DNA of 64,000 nucleotides from Tritrichomonas musculus (Eukaryota > Parabasalia > Tritrichomonadida > Tritrichomonadidae), in the NCBI GenBank assembly GCA_039105265.1, contig JAPFFF010000004.1:6181501-6245500 (forward strand), given 5' to 3'. The translations under genes were made by a program, and so were the position numbers. The stretch's first letter is position 1, and each line of letters opens with the position of its first letter. This document shows positions 30,209-41,921 of this stretch, piece by piece. Under the pieces are notes generated by a model. It ran no database searches, was not told the origin of the DNA, and saw nothing but the letters and a program-made list of their open reading frames with translations.

Positions 30209-30622
30209 TTACCTCTTATAAGGAGGTTTTCTTCTATTTTGAAACGGATTTTCTTTATTTTTCTTATTTTCAGACGGACAATCATTCTCGTTACGATCAT
30301 TCGTCTGAGTTGATGGCATGATACTAATTAAATTGAACTTGTCCACAATCAATTGTCTCAAATTCGTTGTGTTTTGTAATGTGATGTAATTCACGATACC
30401 ATTCCAATAAGGACCTTTCATTGAAAGACCTATTTGAGATCAACTTTAAATAAGCGTCAGAGCACTTTTTACGAAATTCGAAAGTATTGAATGCATTCTC
30501 ACCCAAAAAATTCCCTGGAATTTGCGGGTCCTCGATAGAGATGCAAATTGGAGTGTTCCAACTGACACGATACAAATCGAGCTTGTCGAATGTCATTCCG
30601 CCTTCTCTCGTCGAAATTCCGG
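30209..30622 (-). pseudogene. 3' fragment of TRF4/PAPD5-like poly(A) polymerase, copy 3
   Basis: Same as copy 2 at 24811-25224, including the extra base that splits the frame. Confidence 0.65.
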
Positions 30623-30777
30623 TCGTTTTTGATATCGATTCTCAAAATAACAAGCCTAAAAATGAATTTAAAATTGGTGTTGTTTCATGAGAATTATATC
30701 GTATAAATTACACGATATAAAAAATTTTGTGAGACTTCAGAAATTTTTCTATAAAACAAATATTTATATCAAAGTAA

Positions 30778-31563
30778 ATGTGGAAATTCCGAGTAGATGC
30801 TGATGCTAAGCAATTTGAGGATGACCTTAGTATGCCGAGCCATTATCAGCTAATTGATGATTATGTTTTACAAGATGGGAAAAAGCATCCATTCTCTATA
30901 GTAGTTCCTGGAGGAAGCTATCGATGTGTAGCCAATTTCATCGAAGGGAAGCCAATAGCTCAAAAATTGAACCAAAAAGGCATCTCCACATTCATCCTCT
31001 ATTATCGAACAAATGAGCAAGCGCGATACCCAGCACCGATGGATGATCTAGCTCGTTCAATAGTTGAAATTTTTGACAATTCAGACAAATATAGCCTCGA
31101 CACAACAAATTATTCAATTTGGGGATCATCAGCAGGTGGCCATTTGGCAGCTTCATTTGGCACAGAACACATGGGCTTTTTGAAGTACAAGCTGATGAAG
31201 CCTCGTGCACTCGTTCTATCCTACCCTGTCATCACAATGGATAAAAAGTTCACCCACAGACTCTCTCACGACCTTCTCCTCGGTCACGATGCAACGGCTG
31301 AATTTGAAAACTTTGCAAGCATTGAGAAAAACGTTACAAAAAAGTTCCCGCCAACCTACGTGTGGTGCGGTGATGCTGACACAGTTGTCAATCCAGAAAA
31401 CTCACGGATGCTTGCCAGGGAGCTTCAAGCGGCCGGCGTGCCAGTGAAAATTGAAGTGTTTCCAAAAGTTGTTCACGGAGTTGGCCCTGGAACGGGAACT
31501 GCTGCCGAGGGATGGATCGACAAGGCAATTGACTTTTGGATGTCACAAAAAGTTGATATATAA
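30778..31563 (+). CDS. Alpha/beta hydrolase (acetyl-esterase-like), array copy 3
   Basis: Identical in protein to copies 1, 2 and 4, with the complete catalytic triad. Confidence 0.88.
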   Translation: MWKFRVDADAKQFEDDLSMPSHYQLIDDYVLQDGKKHPFSIVVPGGSYRCVANFIEGKPIAQKLNQKGISTFILYYRTNEQARYPAPMDDLARSIVEIFDNSDKYSLDTTNYSIWGSSAGGHLAASFGTEHMGFLKYKLMKPRALVLSYPVITMDKKFTHRLSHDLLLGHDATAEFENFASIEKNVTKKFPPTYVWCGDADTVVNPENSRMLARELQAAGVPVKIEVFPKVVHGVGPGTGTAAEGWIDKAIDFWMSQKVDI

Positions 31564-31734
31564 TATAATGATATAAATTGAAATATTCATAATTCTATTG
31601 TTTATCATTTATTAAATATTCTAGATTTTTTCTAGGACATCAAGACTAATTTTGTTTATTAAATATTTGTTGGTTGAAAAAGCTTTTAATATTTGAAAAT
31701 AAAGGAAATAAAACAAAAAATAAAGCAAAAAATA

Positions 31735-31805
31735 CCTCTGGTGGGACTCGAAACCACGACTTCGGCATGGTACAGCCAACGCTCTCTCCAACTAAACCAC
31801 AGAGG
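31735..31805 (-). tRNA. tRNA-like sequence, copy 3
   Basis: Same sequence as at 20939-21009. Confidence 0.5.
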
Positions 31806-32200
31806 ATTTCTATTAAAAAGAATACCACTTTTAATGTTAGATATCTTTTTTTGAGGATCAATCTGATAAGAAGAAGAAATGATAGAAAATAAAGAACAAT
31901 TACGAATTAGAATGAACCACAGACAAAGAATCAGAGATAAAGAATAATTCATCTTCATCAGTAACTTTTCTTCCCTTATGATTCATCTTCATCCTTATTT
32001 CACTCATTCTCAATTATTCCTCTTCATTTGTAGCTCATCTTTTAAAAGATAAGAAAAGATGGTATTCAGAAAATGTAAGAGCCTACACGATGGAATAAAA
32101 TGCATCTAAAAATAGCAGAAATGTCAGAAAAAAAAATTGATATTTTTTAAAAATTTAATTTTTTATCTAATCTAGACTGATTCTATTCTTAATTCAATTC

Positions 32201-33210
32201 TTATTTGCAGTGAGCAAGAATTTCATCTGAAACATGCAAGAGAGTATCAGAAGCATGTCCAATCGTCTCTTTGAGATATTTTGTGTTATCAGCAACTTGC
32301 TGTTTCACCTTTTCTGGATCGATTTCCATGATCTTGTCGAGTTGCTCCTCTGTGATGCTGCTTCCCTTCCAGTCGAGATCTTCACAATGAGGAATGAGAC
32401 CGAGCGGGCTCTCGTGGGCCTTTGCTGTGCCTTCAACACGGACAGCCATCCAAGCCAAAACGCGAGCATTCTCGCGATAGCCTGGCCGCATGAAGCGGCC
32501 ATTGGCGTCCTTGCGGAACCAGCTGACGTGGAAGACGTGAGGAAGCTTGACGTGGTACTTCGTGTCCGTTTCGAGGTAGCGGTTGAAGTAGTCGCCCATG
32601 TGATAACCGCAGAATGGAAGCATAGCAAACGGATCACGACGTAAGGCGCCGACTCTACCTTCTGCCGCGGCTGCCTGTTCTGAGCCAACTGTGGCGCCCA
32701 TGCAGACACCATGCAGACACCATGCGCCCAGCTACGCGCTTCGTAAACGAGAGGAACGTCATTCATGCGACGTCCGCCATAAACGAAGATCGACACTGGG
32801 ACGCCATCTCGATTCTCCCAGTCTGGATCGATGCAGGGGCAGTTGCAGGCTGGCGCTGTGAAACGGCTGTTTGGATGCGACGATGGGCGTCCGCATCCTG
32901 GCGCCCAGTCGCTGCCATTCCAGTCGATGAGATGCGCAGGCGGCTCCTTGGCCATTCCTTCCCACCAAACATCGCCGTCGTCTGTCAATGCGACGTTTGT
33001 GAAGATCGTGCTCCTGGCGCATGACAAAAGGGCGTTTGGGCTAGTTTCCATCGCTGTGCCTGGCGCAACACCGAAGAAGCCGTTTTCTGGGTTGATTGCA
33101 CGAAGTTCGCCATCTTTGCTTGGCTTGATCCATGTGATATCATCACCGACTGTCGTCACTTCCCACCCCTCGTCAAGGAGAGCGTCTGGAGGAATGATCA
33201 TCGCGAAGTT
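32201..33210 (-). pseudogene. 3' fragment of GTP-type PEPCK gene, copy 3
   Basis: Same breakpoint and the same 11-base duplication as copy 1. Confidence 0.88.
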
Positions 33211-33466
33211 TGAAGTGAATAGCCAAGAAGAAGCGATTTCTCATAAATATGATAAAGAATAAATAAAAGAATATATTTTTCAAAAATAATTATAAATTAG
33301 CAAAGTAGATGGTTAAAATTCCAAACTGATATTCAAACAGTTTATAAAAAGTATTTAAAATTAGTTAACTTACTCCAATTTAATTTTATAAGCAAATTGA
33401 TCATTTCTATCAAAAAGTTTAAATTTGTTCGATCATTTATATCCTCAAAAAAATTTTTTTAGGTAA

Positions 33467-34927
33467 ATGGAGCAAAATAGCATGTATGAAACTCCTAGAT
33501 CATATTTGAAAAGATTAATAGAATATGATGATAGCGATAATTTTCAGATTATCATTAATTTCACCTCAAGCAATCAAATTGAAACCAAAAATAATAATAA
33601 TAATTATAATAATGATAGTCAAAATTCACAAGAGAAAAAAGATAAAATCACAATTAATACCACTAAAAATAAAGCACGAGTTATTTCAAGAAAAATTAAT
33701 GAAGCTTACCAAGTTGACCCTACGATTAACGAGTATCCTTTCAACCTTCCACAACAACTCAAATCACAACTAGCAAAATATACCAAGGAAAGCATTGAGG
33801 AAACCCTTCAAACGCTGATCAAATCAATTGTTGATAAAATCGAGGTTAATAAGAACCAACAAGAAATCTATTCAATAATAACGACGATTCTTAACGGTTA
33901 TACAGATAAAAGAGACAAAATGAGATATGAAGTGAAGAGCCAAGAAGAAGCGATTTCATTGTTAAGCACAGAATTCCATTCACGATCAATTGAGTACTTA
34001 TCTGGTCACATCAAAGAATTCATCCTAAGTTCAGAAATGAGAAACATTGAAGAAGGTATCATCAAAGAGATCATCGATGCTTACGTATCACATCGTGAAG
34101 ATGTAGAAAAGGAGAACGAAAGTGAAATTCATGACATCTTTGAGTCACTTGTGAGCGAAGGAGAAGTTTTAACAGTGATGCACTTCCTTCTTTCGCTTGG
34201 AATTGAAGAATACGACGAAAGCATGATTAAATTCATTTACGATAACCTTGACGATGAAATAATTGAATGTGAAATTTCAGGCATCATTTTCACTCTGAGG
34301 TGTCACTTTTTTGAACTTCTCGAAACAGTCAAAAACAAAAACAGAAACAGAAAGAAAAAGAAACATGATAGCGAAGAGAAAGAATGCGAATACAACGGAA
34401 ACGAACTGTCAGGCATCATTGACTACCTGCAGAAACAAAACGGCGCCGATCTTGAAGCAGGAAACATTCTGAAACTTTCAGGCGGAGGATATCCCAATCC
34501 TTCATTTCCAATCACCAACCTGATCAAATATAATTCAAACAACATGAACAGTGAGTTCTATTATAATTATTGTAGCGGTACTCCGAGTTCGAGTGATGGG
34601 TGGATTGAATTTGACTTTGTGAACAAAACAGTCAATTTGACATCATACACAATTCGAACAAATGGTTTTTACTATCCAAAATCGTGGCGAATTGTTGGCT
34701 CGAACGATCACGAACACTGGGAAGACATTGACCACAGAGTTAACAATTCAGAACTGAATGGCGGTTACAAGCAGCATCGATTTGAGAACACGAAAAGTGA
34801 CAAATATTATCGTTACATTCGATACATCCAAGAAGAACAATGGAATGGTTCATCATGCAATTATTGCATCTATTTAACACGAATTGAATTGTTTGGAACA
34901 ATTTCATCACCAAAATCACAAGTATGA
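33467..34927 (+). CDS. F5/8 type C (discoidin-like) domain protein, array copy 4
   Basis: 486 residues, identical in protein to copies 2 and 3. It is the nearest comparison for the diversified copy 5. Confidence 0.85.
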   Translation: MEQNSMYETPRSYLKRLIEYDDSDNFQIIINFTSSNQIETKNNNNNYNNDSQNSQEKKDKITINTTKNKARVISRKINEAYQVDPTINEYPFNLPQQLKSQLAKYTKESIEETLQTLIKSIVDKIEVNKNQQEIYSIITTILNGYTDKRDKMRYEVKSQEEAISLLSTEFHSRSIEYLSGHIKEFILSSEMRNIEEGIIKEIIDAYVSHREDVEKENESEIHDIFESLVSEGEVLTVMHFLLSLGIEEYDESMIKFIYDNLDDEIIECEISGIIFTLRCHFFELLETVKNKNRNRKKKKHDSEEKECEYNGNELSGIIDYLQKQNGADLEAGNILKLSGGGYPNPSFPITNLIKYNSNNMNSEFYYNYCSGTPSSSDGWIEFDFVNKTVNLTSYTIRTNGFYYPKSWRIVGSNDHEHWEDIDHRVNNSELNGGYKQHRFENTKSDKYYRYIRYIQEEQWNGSSCNYCIYLTRIELFGTISSPKSQV

Positions 34928-35606
34928 ATAAAATGCCTCTTTACTGCAAATGAGCTTTATATTTGTTATTTTTGAATACAGAGAAATAATTGGTAATTAT
35001 CTAAATTGCCTATCATGTTTTATTAATACATTTATATTCTTTTCTAAAAATTTAACCAATTAAAGCAAAACTTAACATTAATAGCATCTGAATTCACCAA
35101 CGTTTGATTCATCTTATGTAAACATACTATTTACTTCAATTGTTGTAAATTGAAAGCAAAAAATCTTTTTCAAAAAACACAGTTATTTCAAAGTTTTTTT
35201 GATCCTGACTTCAATGAAATCTCATAATCTGATGGTGAAGATCATGATCTATATAATGTAGAAATTTATGATGTTGATCCCTTTATAGGCACAAGACAAT
35301 CTTCTCTTAAATCGCCTTTTAAAAAAGACAAATAAATAATCCAGATGCAATTATTTAAAGAAATAATAAAAGTGATAATAAAAATGTAGCTATTCTAAAT
35401 AACATTTAAGAGAAAGCAAAAATCAAAATATTTCTGTATCTAAACCAATCACATTTGCAAATTTATTATTCAACAATTTTATGATAACGTATAAAATAAA
35501 AAAAAACTTTTATTATTCACAACAAAAATTTTAAATAATGAATAAATATACATATAAAGAAAACATCATTGAAGATTACGAAACAATATATAACAATCAA
35601 TAACTT

Positions 35607-36020
35607 TTACCTCTTATAAGGAGGTTTTCTTCTATTTTGAAACGGATTTTCTTTATTTTTCTTATTTTCAGACGGACAATCATTCTCGTTACGATCATTC
35701 GTCTGAGTTGATGGCATGATACTAATTAAATTGAACTTGTCCACAATCAATTGTCTCAAATTCGTTGTGTTTTGTAATGTGATGTAATTCACGATACCAT
35801 TCCAATAAGGACCTTTCATTGAAAGACCTATTTGAGATCAACTTTAAATAAGCGTCAGAGCACTTTTTACGAAATTCGAAAGTATTGAATGCATTCTCAC
35901 CCAAAAAATTCCCTGGAATTTGCGGGTCCTCGATAGAGATGCAAATTGGAGTGTTCCAACTGACACGATACAAATCGAGCTTGTCGAATGTCATTCCGCC
36001 TTCTCTCGTCGAAATTCCGG
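35607..36020 (-). pseudogene. 3' fragment of TRF4/PAPD5-like poly(A) polymerase, copy 4
   Basis: Same as copies 2 and 3. Confidence 0.65.
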
Positions 36021-36175
36021 TCGTTTTTGATATCGATTCTCAAAATAACAAGCCTAAAAATGAATTTAAAATTGGTGTTGTTTCATGAGAATTATATCGT
36101 ATAAATTACACGATATAAAAAATTTTGTGAGACTTCAGAAATTTTTCTATAAAACAAATATTTATATCAAAGTAA

Positions 36176-36961
36176 ATGTGGAAATTCCGAGTAGATGCTG
36201 ATGCTAAGCAATTTGAGGATGACCTTAGTATGCCGAGCCATTATCAGCTAATTGATGATTATGTTTTACAAGATGGGAAAAAGCATCCATTCTCTATAGT
36301 AGTTCCTGGAGGAAGCTATCGATGTGTAGCCAATTTCATCGAAGGGAAGCCAATAGCTCAAAAATTGAACCAAAAAGGCATCTCCACATTCATCCTCTAT
36401 TATCGAACAAATGAGCAAGCGCGATACCCAGCACCGATGGATGATCTAGCTCGTTCAATAGTTGAAATTTTTGACAATTCAGACAAATATAGCCTCGACA
36501 CAACAAATTATTCAATTTGGGGATCATCAGCAGGTGGCCATTTGGCAGCTTCATTTGGCACAGAACACATGGGCTTTTTGAAGTACAAGCTGATGAAGCC
36601 TCGTGCACTCGTTCTATCCTACCCTGTCATCACAATGGATAAAAAGTTCACCCACAGACTCTCTCACGACCTTCTCCTCGGTCACGATGCAACGGCTGAA
36701 TTTGAAAACTTTGCAAGCATTGAGAAAAACGTTACAAAAAAGTTCCCGCCAACCTACGTGTGGTGCGGTGATGCTGACACAGTTGTCAATCCAGAAAACT
36801 CACGGATGCTTGCCAGGGAGCTTCAAGCGGCCGGCGTGCCAGTGAAAATTGAAGTGTTTCCAAAAGTTGTTCACGGAGTTGGCCCTGGAACGGGAACTGC
36901 TGCCGAGGGATGGATCGACAAGGCAATTGACTTTTGGATGTCACAAAAAGTTGATATATAA
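36176..36961 (+). CDS. Alpha/beta hydrolase (acetyl-esterase-like), array copy 4
   Basis: Identical in protein to copies 1-3, and the last complete hydrolase of the array. Confidence 0.88.
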   Translation: MWKFRVDADAKQFEDDLSMPSHYQLIDDYVLQDGKKHPFSIVVPGGSYRCVANFIEGKPIAQKLNQKGISTFILYYRTNEQARYPAPMDDLARSIVEIFDNSDKYSLDTTNYSIWGSSAGGHLAASFGTEHMGFLKYKLMKPRALVLSYPVITMDKKFTHRLSHDLLLGHDATAEFENFASIEKNVTKKFPPTYVWCGDADTVVNPENSRMLARELQAAGVPVKIEVFPKVVHGVGPGTGTAAEGWIDKAIDFWMSQKVDI

Positions 36962-37132
36962 TATAATGATATAAATTGAAATATTCATAATTCTATTGTT
37001 TATCATTTATTAAATATTCTAGATTTTTTCTAGGACATCAAGACTAATTTTGTTTATTAAATATTTGTTGGTTGAAAAAGCTTTTAATATTTGAAAATAA
37101 AGGAAATAAAACAAAAAATAAAGCAAAAAATA

Positions 37133-37203
37133 CCTCTGGTGGGACTCGAAACCACGACTTCGGCATGGTACAGCCAACGCTCTCTCCAACTAAACCACAG
37201 AGG
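37133..37203 (-). tRNA. tRNA-like sequence, copy 4
   Basis: Same sequence as at 20939-21009. No fifth copy exists because the array stops earlier. Confidence 0.5.
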
Positions 37204-37598
37204 ATTTCTATTAAAAAGAATACCACTTTTAATGTTAGATATCTTTTTTTGAGGATCAATCTGATAAGAAGAAGAAATGATAGAAAATAAAGAACAATTA
37301 CGAATTAGAATGAACCACAGACAAAGAATCAGAGATAAAGAATAATTCATCTTCATCAGTAACTTTTCTTCCCTTATGATTCATCTTCATCCTTATTTCA
37401 CTCATTCTCAATTATTCCTCTTCATTTGTAGCTCATCTTTTAAAAGATAAGAAAAGATGGTATTCAGAAAATGTAAGAGCCTACACGATGGAATAAAATG
37501 CATCTAAAAATAGCAGAAATGTCAGAAAAAAAAATTGATATTTTTTAAAAATTTAATTTTTTATCTAATCTAGACTGATTCTATTCTTAATTCAATTC

Positions 37599-38608
37599 TT
37601 ATTTGCAGTGAGCAAGAATTTCATCTGAAACATGCAAGAGAGTATCAGAAGCATGTCCAATCGTCTCTTTGAGATATTTTGTGTTATCAGCAACTTGCTG
37701 TTTCACCTTTTCTGGATCGATTTCCATGATCTTGTCGAGTTGCTCCTCTGTGATGCTGCTTCCCTTCCAGTCGAGATCTTCACAATGAGGAATGAGACCG
37801 AGCGGGCTCTCGTGGGCCTTTGCTGTGCCTTCAACACGGACAGCCATCCAAGCCAAAACGCGAGCATTCTCGCGATAGCCTGGCCGCATGAAGCGGCCAT
37901 TGGCGTCCTTGCGGAACCAGCTGACGTGGAAGACGTGAGGAAGCTTGACGTGGTACTTCGTGTCCGTTTCGAGGTAGCGGTTGAAGTAGTCGCCCATGTG
38001 ATAACCGCAGAATGGAAGCATAGCAAACGGATCACGACGTAAGGCGCCGACTCTACCTTCTGCCGCGGCTGCCTGTTCTGAGCCAACTGTGGCGCCCATG
38101 CAGACACCATGCAGACACCATGCGCCCAGCTACGCGCTTCGTAAACGAGAGGAACGTCATTCATGCGACGTCCGCCATAAACGAAGATCGACACTGGGAC
38201 GCCATCTCGATTCTCCCAGTCTGGATCGATGCAGGGGCAGTTGCAGGCTGGCGCTGTGAAACGGCTGTTTGGATGCGACGATGGGCGTCCGCATCCTGGC
38301 GCCCAGTCGCTGCCATTCCAGTCGATGAGATGCGCAGGCGGCTCCTTGGCCATTCCTTCCCACCAAACATCGCCGTCGTCTGTCAATGCGACGTTTGTGA
38401 AGATCGTGCTCCTGGCGCATGACAAAAGGGCGTTTGGGCTAGTTTCCATCGCTGTGCCTGGCGCAACACCGAAGAAGCCGTTTTCTGGGTTGATTGCACG
38501 AAGTTCGCCATCTTTGCTTGGCTTGATCCATGTGATATCATCACCGACTGTCGTCACTTCCCACCCCTCGTCAAGGAGAGCGTCTGGAGGAATGATCATC
38601 GCGAAGTT
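37599..38608 (-). pseudogene. 3' fragment of GTP-type PEPCK gene, copy 4
   Basis: Same breakpoint and the same 11-base duplication as copy 1. Confidence 0.88.
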
Positions 38609-38864
38609 TGAAGTGAATAGCCAAGAAGAAGCGATTTCTCATAAATATGATAAAGAATAAATAAAAGAATATATTTTTCAAAAATAATTATAAATTAGCA
38701 AAGTAGATGGTTAAAATTCCAAACTGATATTCAAACAGTTTATAAAAAGTATTTAAAATTAGTTAACTTACTCCAATTTAATTTTATAAGCAAATTGATC
38801 ATTTCTATCAAAAAGTTTAAATTTGTTCGATCATTTATATCCTCAAAAAATTTTTTTTAGGTAA

Positions 38865-40325
38865 ATGGAGCAAAATAGCATGTATGAAACTCCTAGATCA
38901 TATTTGAAAAGATTAATAGAATATGATGATAGCGATAATTTTCAGATTATCATTAATTTCACCTCAAGCAATCAAATTGAAACCAAAAATAATAATAATA
39001 ATTATAATAATGATAGTCAAAATTCACAAGAGAAAAAAGATAAAATCACAATTAATACCACTAAAAATAAAGCACGAGTTATTTCAAGAAAAATTAATGA
39101 AGCTTACCAAGTTGACCCTACGATTAACGAGTATCCTTTCAACCTTCCACAACAACTCAAATCACAACTAGCAAAATATACCAAGGAAAGCATTGAGGAA
39201 ACCCTTCAAACGCTGATCAAATCAATTGTTGATAAAATCGAGGTTAATAAGAACCAACAAGAAATCTATTCAATAATAACGACGATTCTTAACGGTTATA
39301 CAGATAAAAGAGACAAAATGAGATATGAAGTGAAGAGCCAAGAAGAAGCGATTTCATTGTTAAGCACAGAATTCCATTCACGATCAATTGAGTACTTATC
39401 TGGTCACATCAAAGAATTCATCCTAAGTTCAGAAATGAGAAACATTGAAGAAGGTATCATCAAAGAGATCATCGATGCTTACGTATCACATCGTGAAGAT
39501 GTAGAAAAGGAGAACGAAAGTGAAATTCATGACATCTTTGAGTCACTTGTGAGCGAAGGAGAAGTTTTAACAGTGATGCACTTCCTTCTTTCGCTTGGAA
39601 TTGAAGAATACGACGAAAGCATGATTAAATTCATTTACGATAACCTTGACGATGAAATAATTGAATGTGAAATTTCAGGCATCATTTTCACTCTGAGGTG
39701 TCACTTTTTTGAACTTCTCGAAACAGTCAAAAACAAAAACAGAAACAGAAAGAAAAAGAAACTTGATAGCGAAGAGAAAGAATGCGAATACAACGGAAAC
39801 GAACTGTCAGGCATCATTGACTACCTGCAGAAACAAAACGGCGCCGATCTTGAAGCAGGAAACATTCTGAAACTTTCAGGCGGAGGAGTTCCTGATCCTT
39901 CATGTCCAATCACCAACCTGATCAAATATAATTCAAACAACATGAACAGTGAGTTCTATTATAATTATTATAGCGGTACTCCGAGTTCGAGTGATGGGTG
40001 GATTGAATTTGACTTTGTGAACAAAACAGTCAATTTGACATCATACACAATTCGAGCAAGTGGTTGTTACCATCCAAAATCGTGGCGAATTGTTGGCTCG
40101 AACGATCACGAACACTGGGAAGACATTGACCACAGAGTTAACAATTCAGAACTGAATGGCGGTTACAAGCAGCATCGATTTGAGAACACGAAAAGTGACA
40201 AATATTATCGTTACATTCGATACATCCAAGAAGAACAATGGAATGATTCACGATGCAATTATCGCATCTATTTAACACGAATTGAATTGTTTGGAACAAT
40301 TTCATCACCAAAATCACAAGTATGA
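38865..40325 (+). CDS. F5/8 type C (discoidin-like) domain protein, array copy 5, diversified
   Basis: 486 residues. By eye it matches copies 2-4 exactly for the first 299 codons, then carries 12 amino-acid changes and only one silent codon change. The first is L for H at residue 300. The rest are in the discoidin domain: GVPDPSCP for GYPNPSFP, YNYYSG for YNYCSG, RASGCYHPKS for RTNGFYYPKS, and QWNDSRCNYRIYL for QWNGSSCNYCIYL. The frame is intact. The concentration of replacement changes in short segments suggests selection on binding loops. Confidence 0.85.
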   Translation: MEQNSMYETPRSYLKRLIEYDDSDNFQIIINFTSSNQIETKNNNNNYNNDSQNSQEKKDKITINTTKNKARVISRKINEAYQVDPTINEYPFNLPQQLKSQLAKYTKESIEETLQTLIKSIVDKIEVNKNQQEIYSIITTILNGYTDKRDKMRYEVKSQEEAISLLSTEFHSRSIEYLSGHIKEFILSSEMRNIEEGIIKEIIDAYVSHREDVEKENESEIHDIFESLVSEGEVLTVMHFLLSLGIEEYDESMIKFIYDNLDDEIIECEISGIIFTLRCHFFELLETVKNKNRNRKKKKLDSEEKECEYNGNELSGIIDYLQKQNGADLEAGNILKLSGGGVPDPSCPITNLIKYNSNNMNSEFYYNYYSGTPSSSDGWIEFDFVNKTVNLTSYTIRASGCYHPKSWRIVGSNDHEHWEDIDHRVNNSELNGGYKQHRFENTKSDKYYRYIRYIQEEQWNDSRCNYRIYLTRIELFGTISSPKSQV

Positions 40326-40987
40326 ATAAAATGCCTCTTTACTGCAAATGAGCTTTATATTTGTTATTTTTGAATACAGAGAAATAATTGGTAATTATCT
40401 AAATTGCCTATCATGTTTTATTAATACATTTATATTCTTTTCTAAAAATTTAACCAATTAAAGCAAAACTTAACATTAATAGCATCTGAATTCACCAACG
40501 TTTGATTCATCTTATGTAAACATACTATTTACTTCAATTGTTGTAAATTTACAGTTATTTCAAAGTTTTTTTGATTCTGACTTCAATGAAATCTCATAAT
40601 CTGATGGTGAAGATCATGATCTATATAATGTAGAAATTTATGATGTTGATCCCTTTATGGGCACAAGACAATCTTCTCTTAAATCACCTTTTAAAAAGGA
40701 CAAATAAATAATCCAGATGCAATTATTTAAAGAAATAATAAAAATGATAATAAAAATGTAGCTATTCTAAATAACATTTAAGAGAAAGCAAAAATCAAAA
40801 TATTTCTGTATCTAAACCAATCACATTTGCAAATTTATTATTCAACAATTTTATGATAACGTATAAAAAAAAAAAAAAAAAAAAAAACTTTTATTATTCA
40901 CAACAAAAATTTTAAATAATGAATAAATATACATATAAAGAAAACATCATTGAAGATTACGAAACAATATATAACAATCAATAACTT

Positions 40988-41400
40988 TTACCTCTTATAA
41001 GGAGGTTTTCTTCTATTTTGAAACGGATTTTCTTTATTTTTCTTATTTTCAGACGGACAATCATTCTCGTTACGATCATTCGTCTGAGTTGATGGCATGA
41101 TACTAATTAAATTGAACTTGTCCACAATCAATTGTCTCAAATTCGTTGTGTTTTGTAATGTGATGTAATTCACGATACCATTCCAATAAGGACCTTTCAT
41201 TGAACGACATATTTGAGATCAACTTTAAATAAGCGTCAGAGCACTTTTTACGAAATTCGAAAGTATTGAATGCATTCTCACCCAAAAAATTCCCTGGAAT
41301 TTGCGGGTCCTCGATAGAGATGCAAATTGGAGTGTTCCAACTGACACGATACAAATCGAGCTTGTCGAATGTCATTCCGCCTTCTCTCGTCGAAATTCCG
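40988..41400 (-). pseudogene. 3' fragment of TRF4/PAPD5-like poly(A) polymerase, copy 5
   Basis: Same fragment as copies 2-4 with a few substitutions (SNMSFNERS in place of SNRSFNERS). The split-frame extra base is also present. Confidence 0.65.
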
Positions 41401-41555
41401 GTCGTTTTTGATATCGATTCTCAAAATAACAAGCCTAAAAATGAATTTAAAATTGGTGTTGTTTCATGAGAATTATATCGTATAAATTACACGAAAAAAA
41501 AATTTTGTGAGACTTCAAAAATTTTTCTATAAAACAAATATTTATATCAAAGTAA

Positions 41556-41921
41556 ATGTGGAAATTCCGAGTAGATGCTGATGCTAAGCAATTTGAGGAT
41601 GACCTTAGTATGCCGAGCCATTATCAGCTAATTGATGATTATGTTTTACAAGATGGGAAAAAGCATCCATTCTCTATAGTAGTTCCTGGAGGAAGCTATC
41701 GATGTGTAGCCAATTTCATCGAAGGGAAGCCAATAGCTCAAAAATTGAACCAAAAAGGCATCTCCGCATTCATCCTCTATTATCGAACAAATGAGCAAGC
41801 GCGATACCCAGCACCGATGGATGATACATCGATAGCTTCCGATAAGTCCAGGAATGAAAGATTTTTTGCATTCTCAAAACATCACATCACCAAAGATTTC
41901 ATAAAAATGGTTTTTTCTTAA
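41556..41921 (+). pseudogene. Truncated alpha/beta hydrolase, array copy 5
   Basis: The first 90 codons match the complete copies (one change, SAFILYY for STFILYY). After MDD at 41826 the sequence switches to unrelated DNA, adding about 31 unrelated codons before a stop. The nucleophile, acid and His are all lost, so no hydrolase activity is possible. This junction is the right edge of the array. Confidence 0.9.

Larger units (their letters stand above)
17213..41826. repeat. Composite tandem array, about 4.6 copies of a 5.4-kb unit
   Basis: Equivalent points recur at 17324, 22671, 28069, 33467 and 38865 (discoidin-gene starts) and at 19982, 25380, 30778, 36176 and 41556 (hydrolase starts). 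The spacing is 5,398 bases in the interior, 5,347 for the first discoidin pair and 5,380 for the last hydrolase pair. Each full unit carries a discoidin-domain gene, a poly(A)-polymerase 3' fragment, a hydrolase gene, a tRNA-like sequence and a PEPCK 3' fragment. Copies 2-4 look identical to the eye. Copies 1 and 5 lack a 29-base insertion present in copies 2-4 (near 24355) and differ at scattered sites, as expected when the interior is homogenised and the edges drift. Homology begins near 17213 and stops at about 41826, inside the fifth hydrolase copy. Confidence 0.95.

Noticed and set aside
38865-40325. Diversity-generating retroelement as the source of discoidin variation
   Set aside because: Changes are not restricted to adenines of a template, and no reverse transcriptase or template repeat is visible.
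17213-41826. CRISPR array
   Set aside because: The repeat unit is 5.4 kb and holds genes; there are no short repeats with spacers, and the DNA is eukaryotic.
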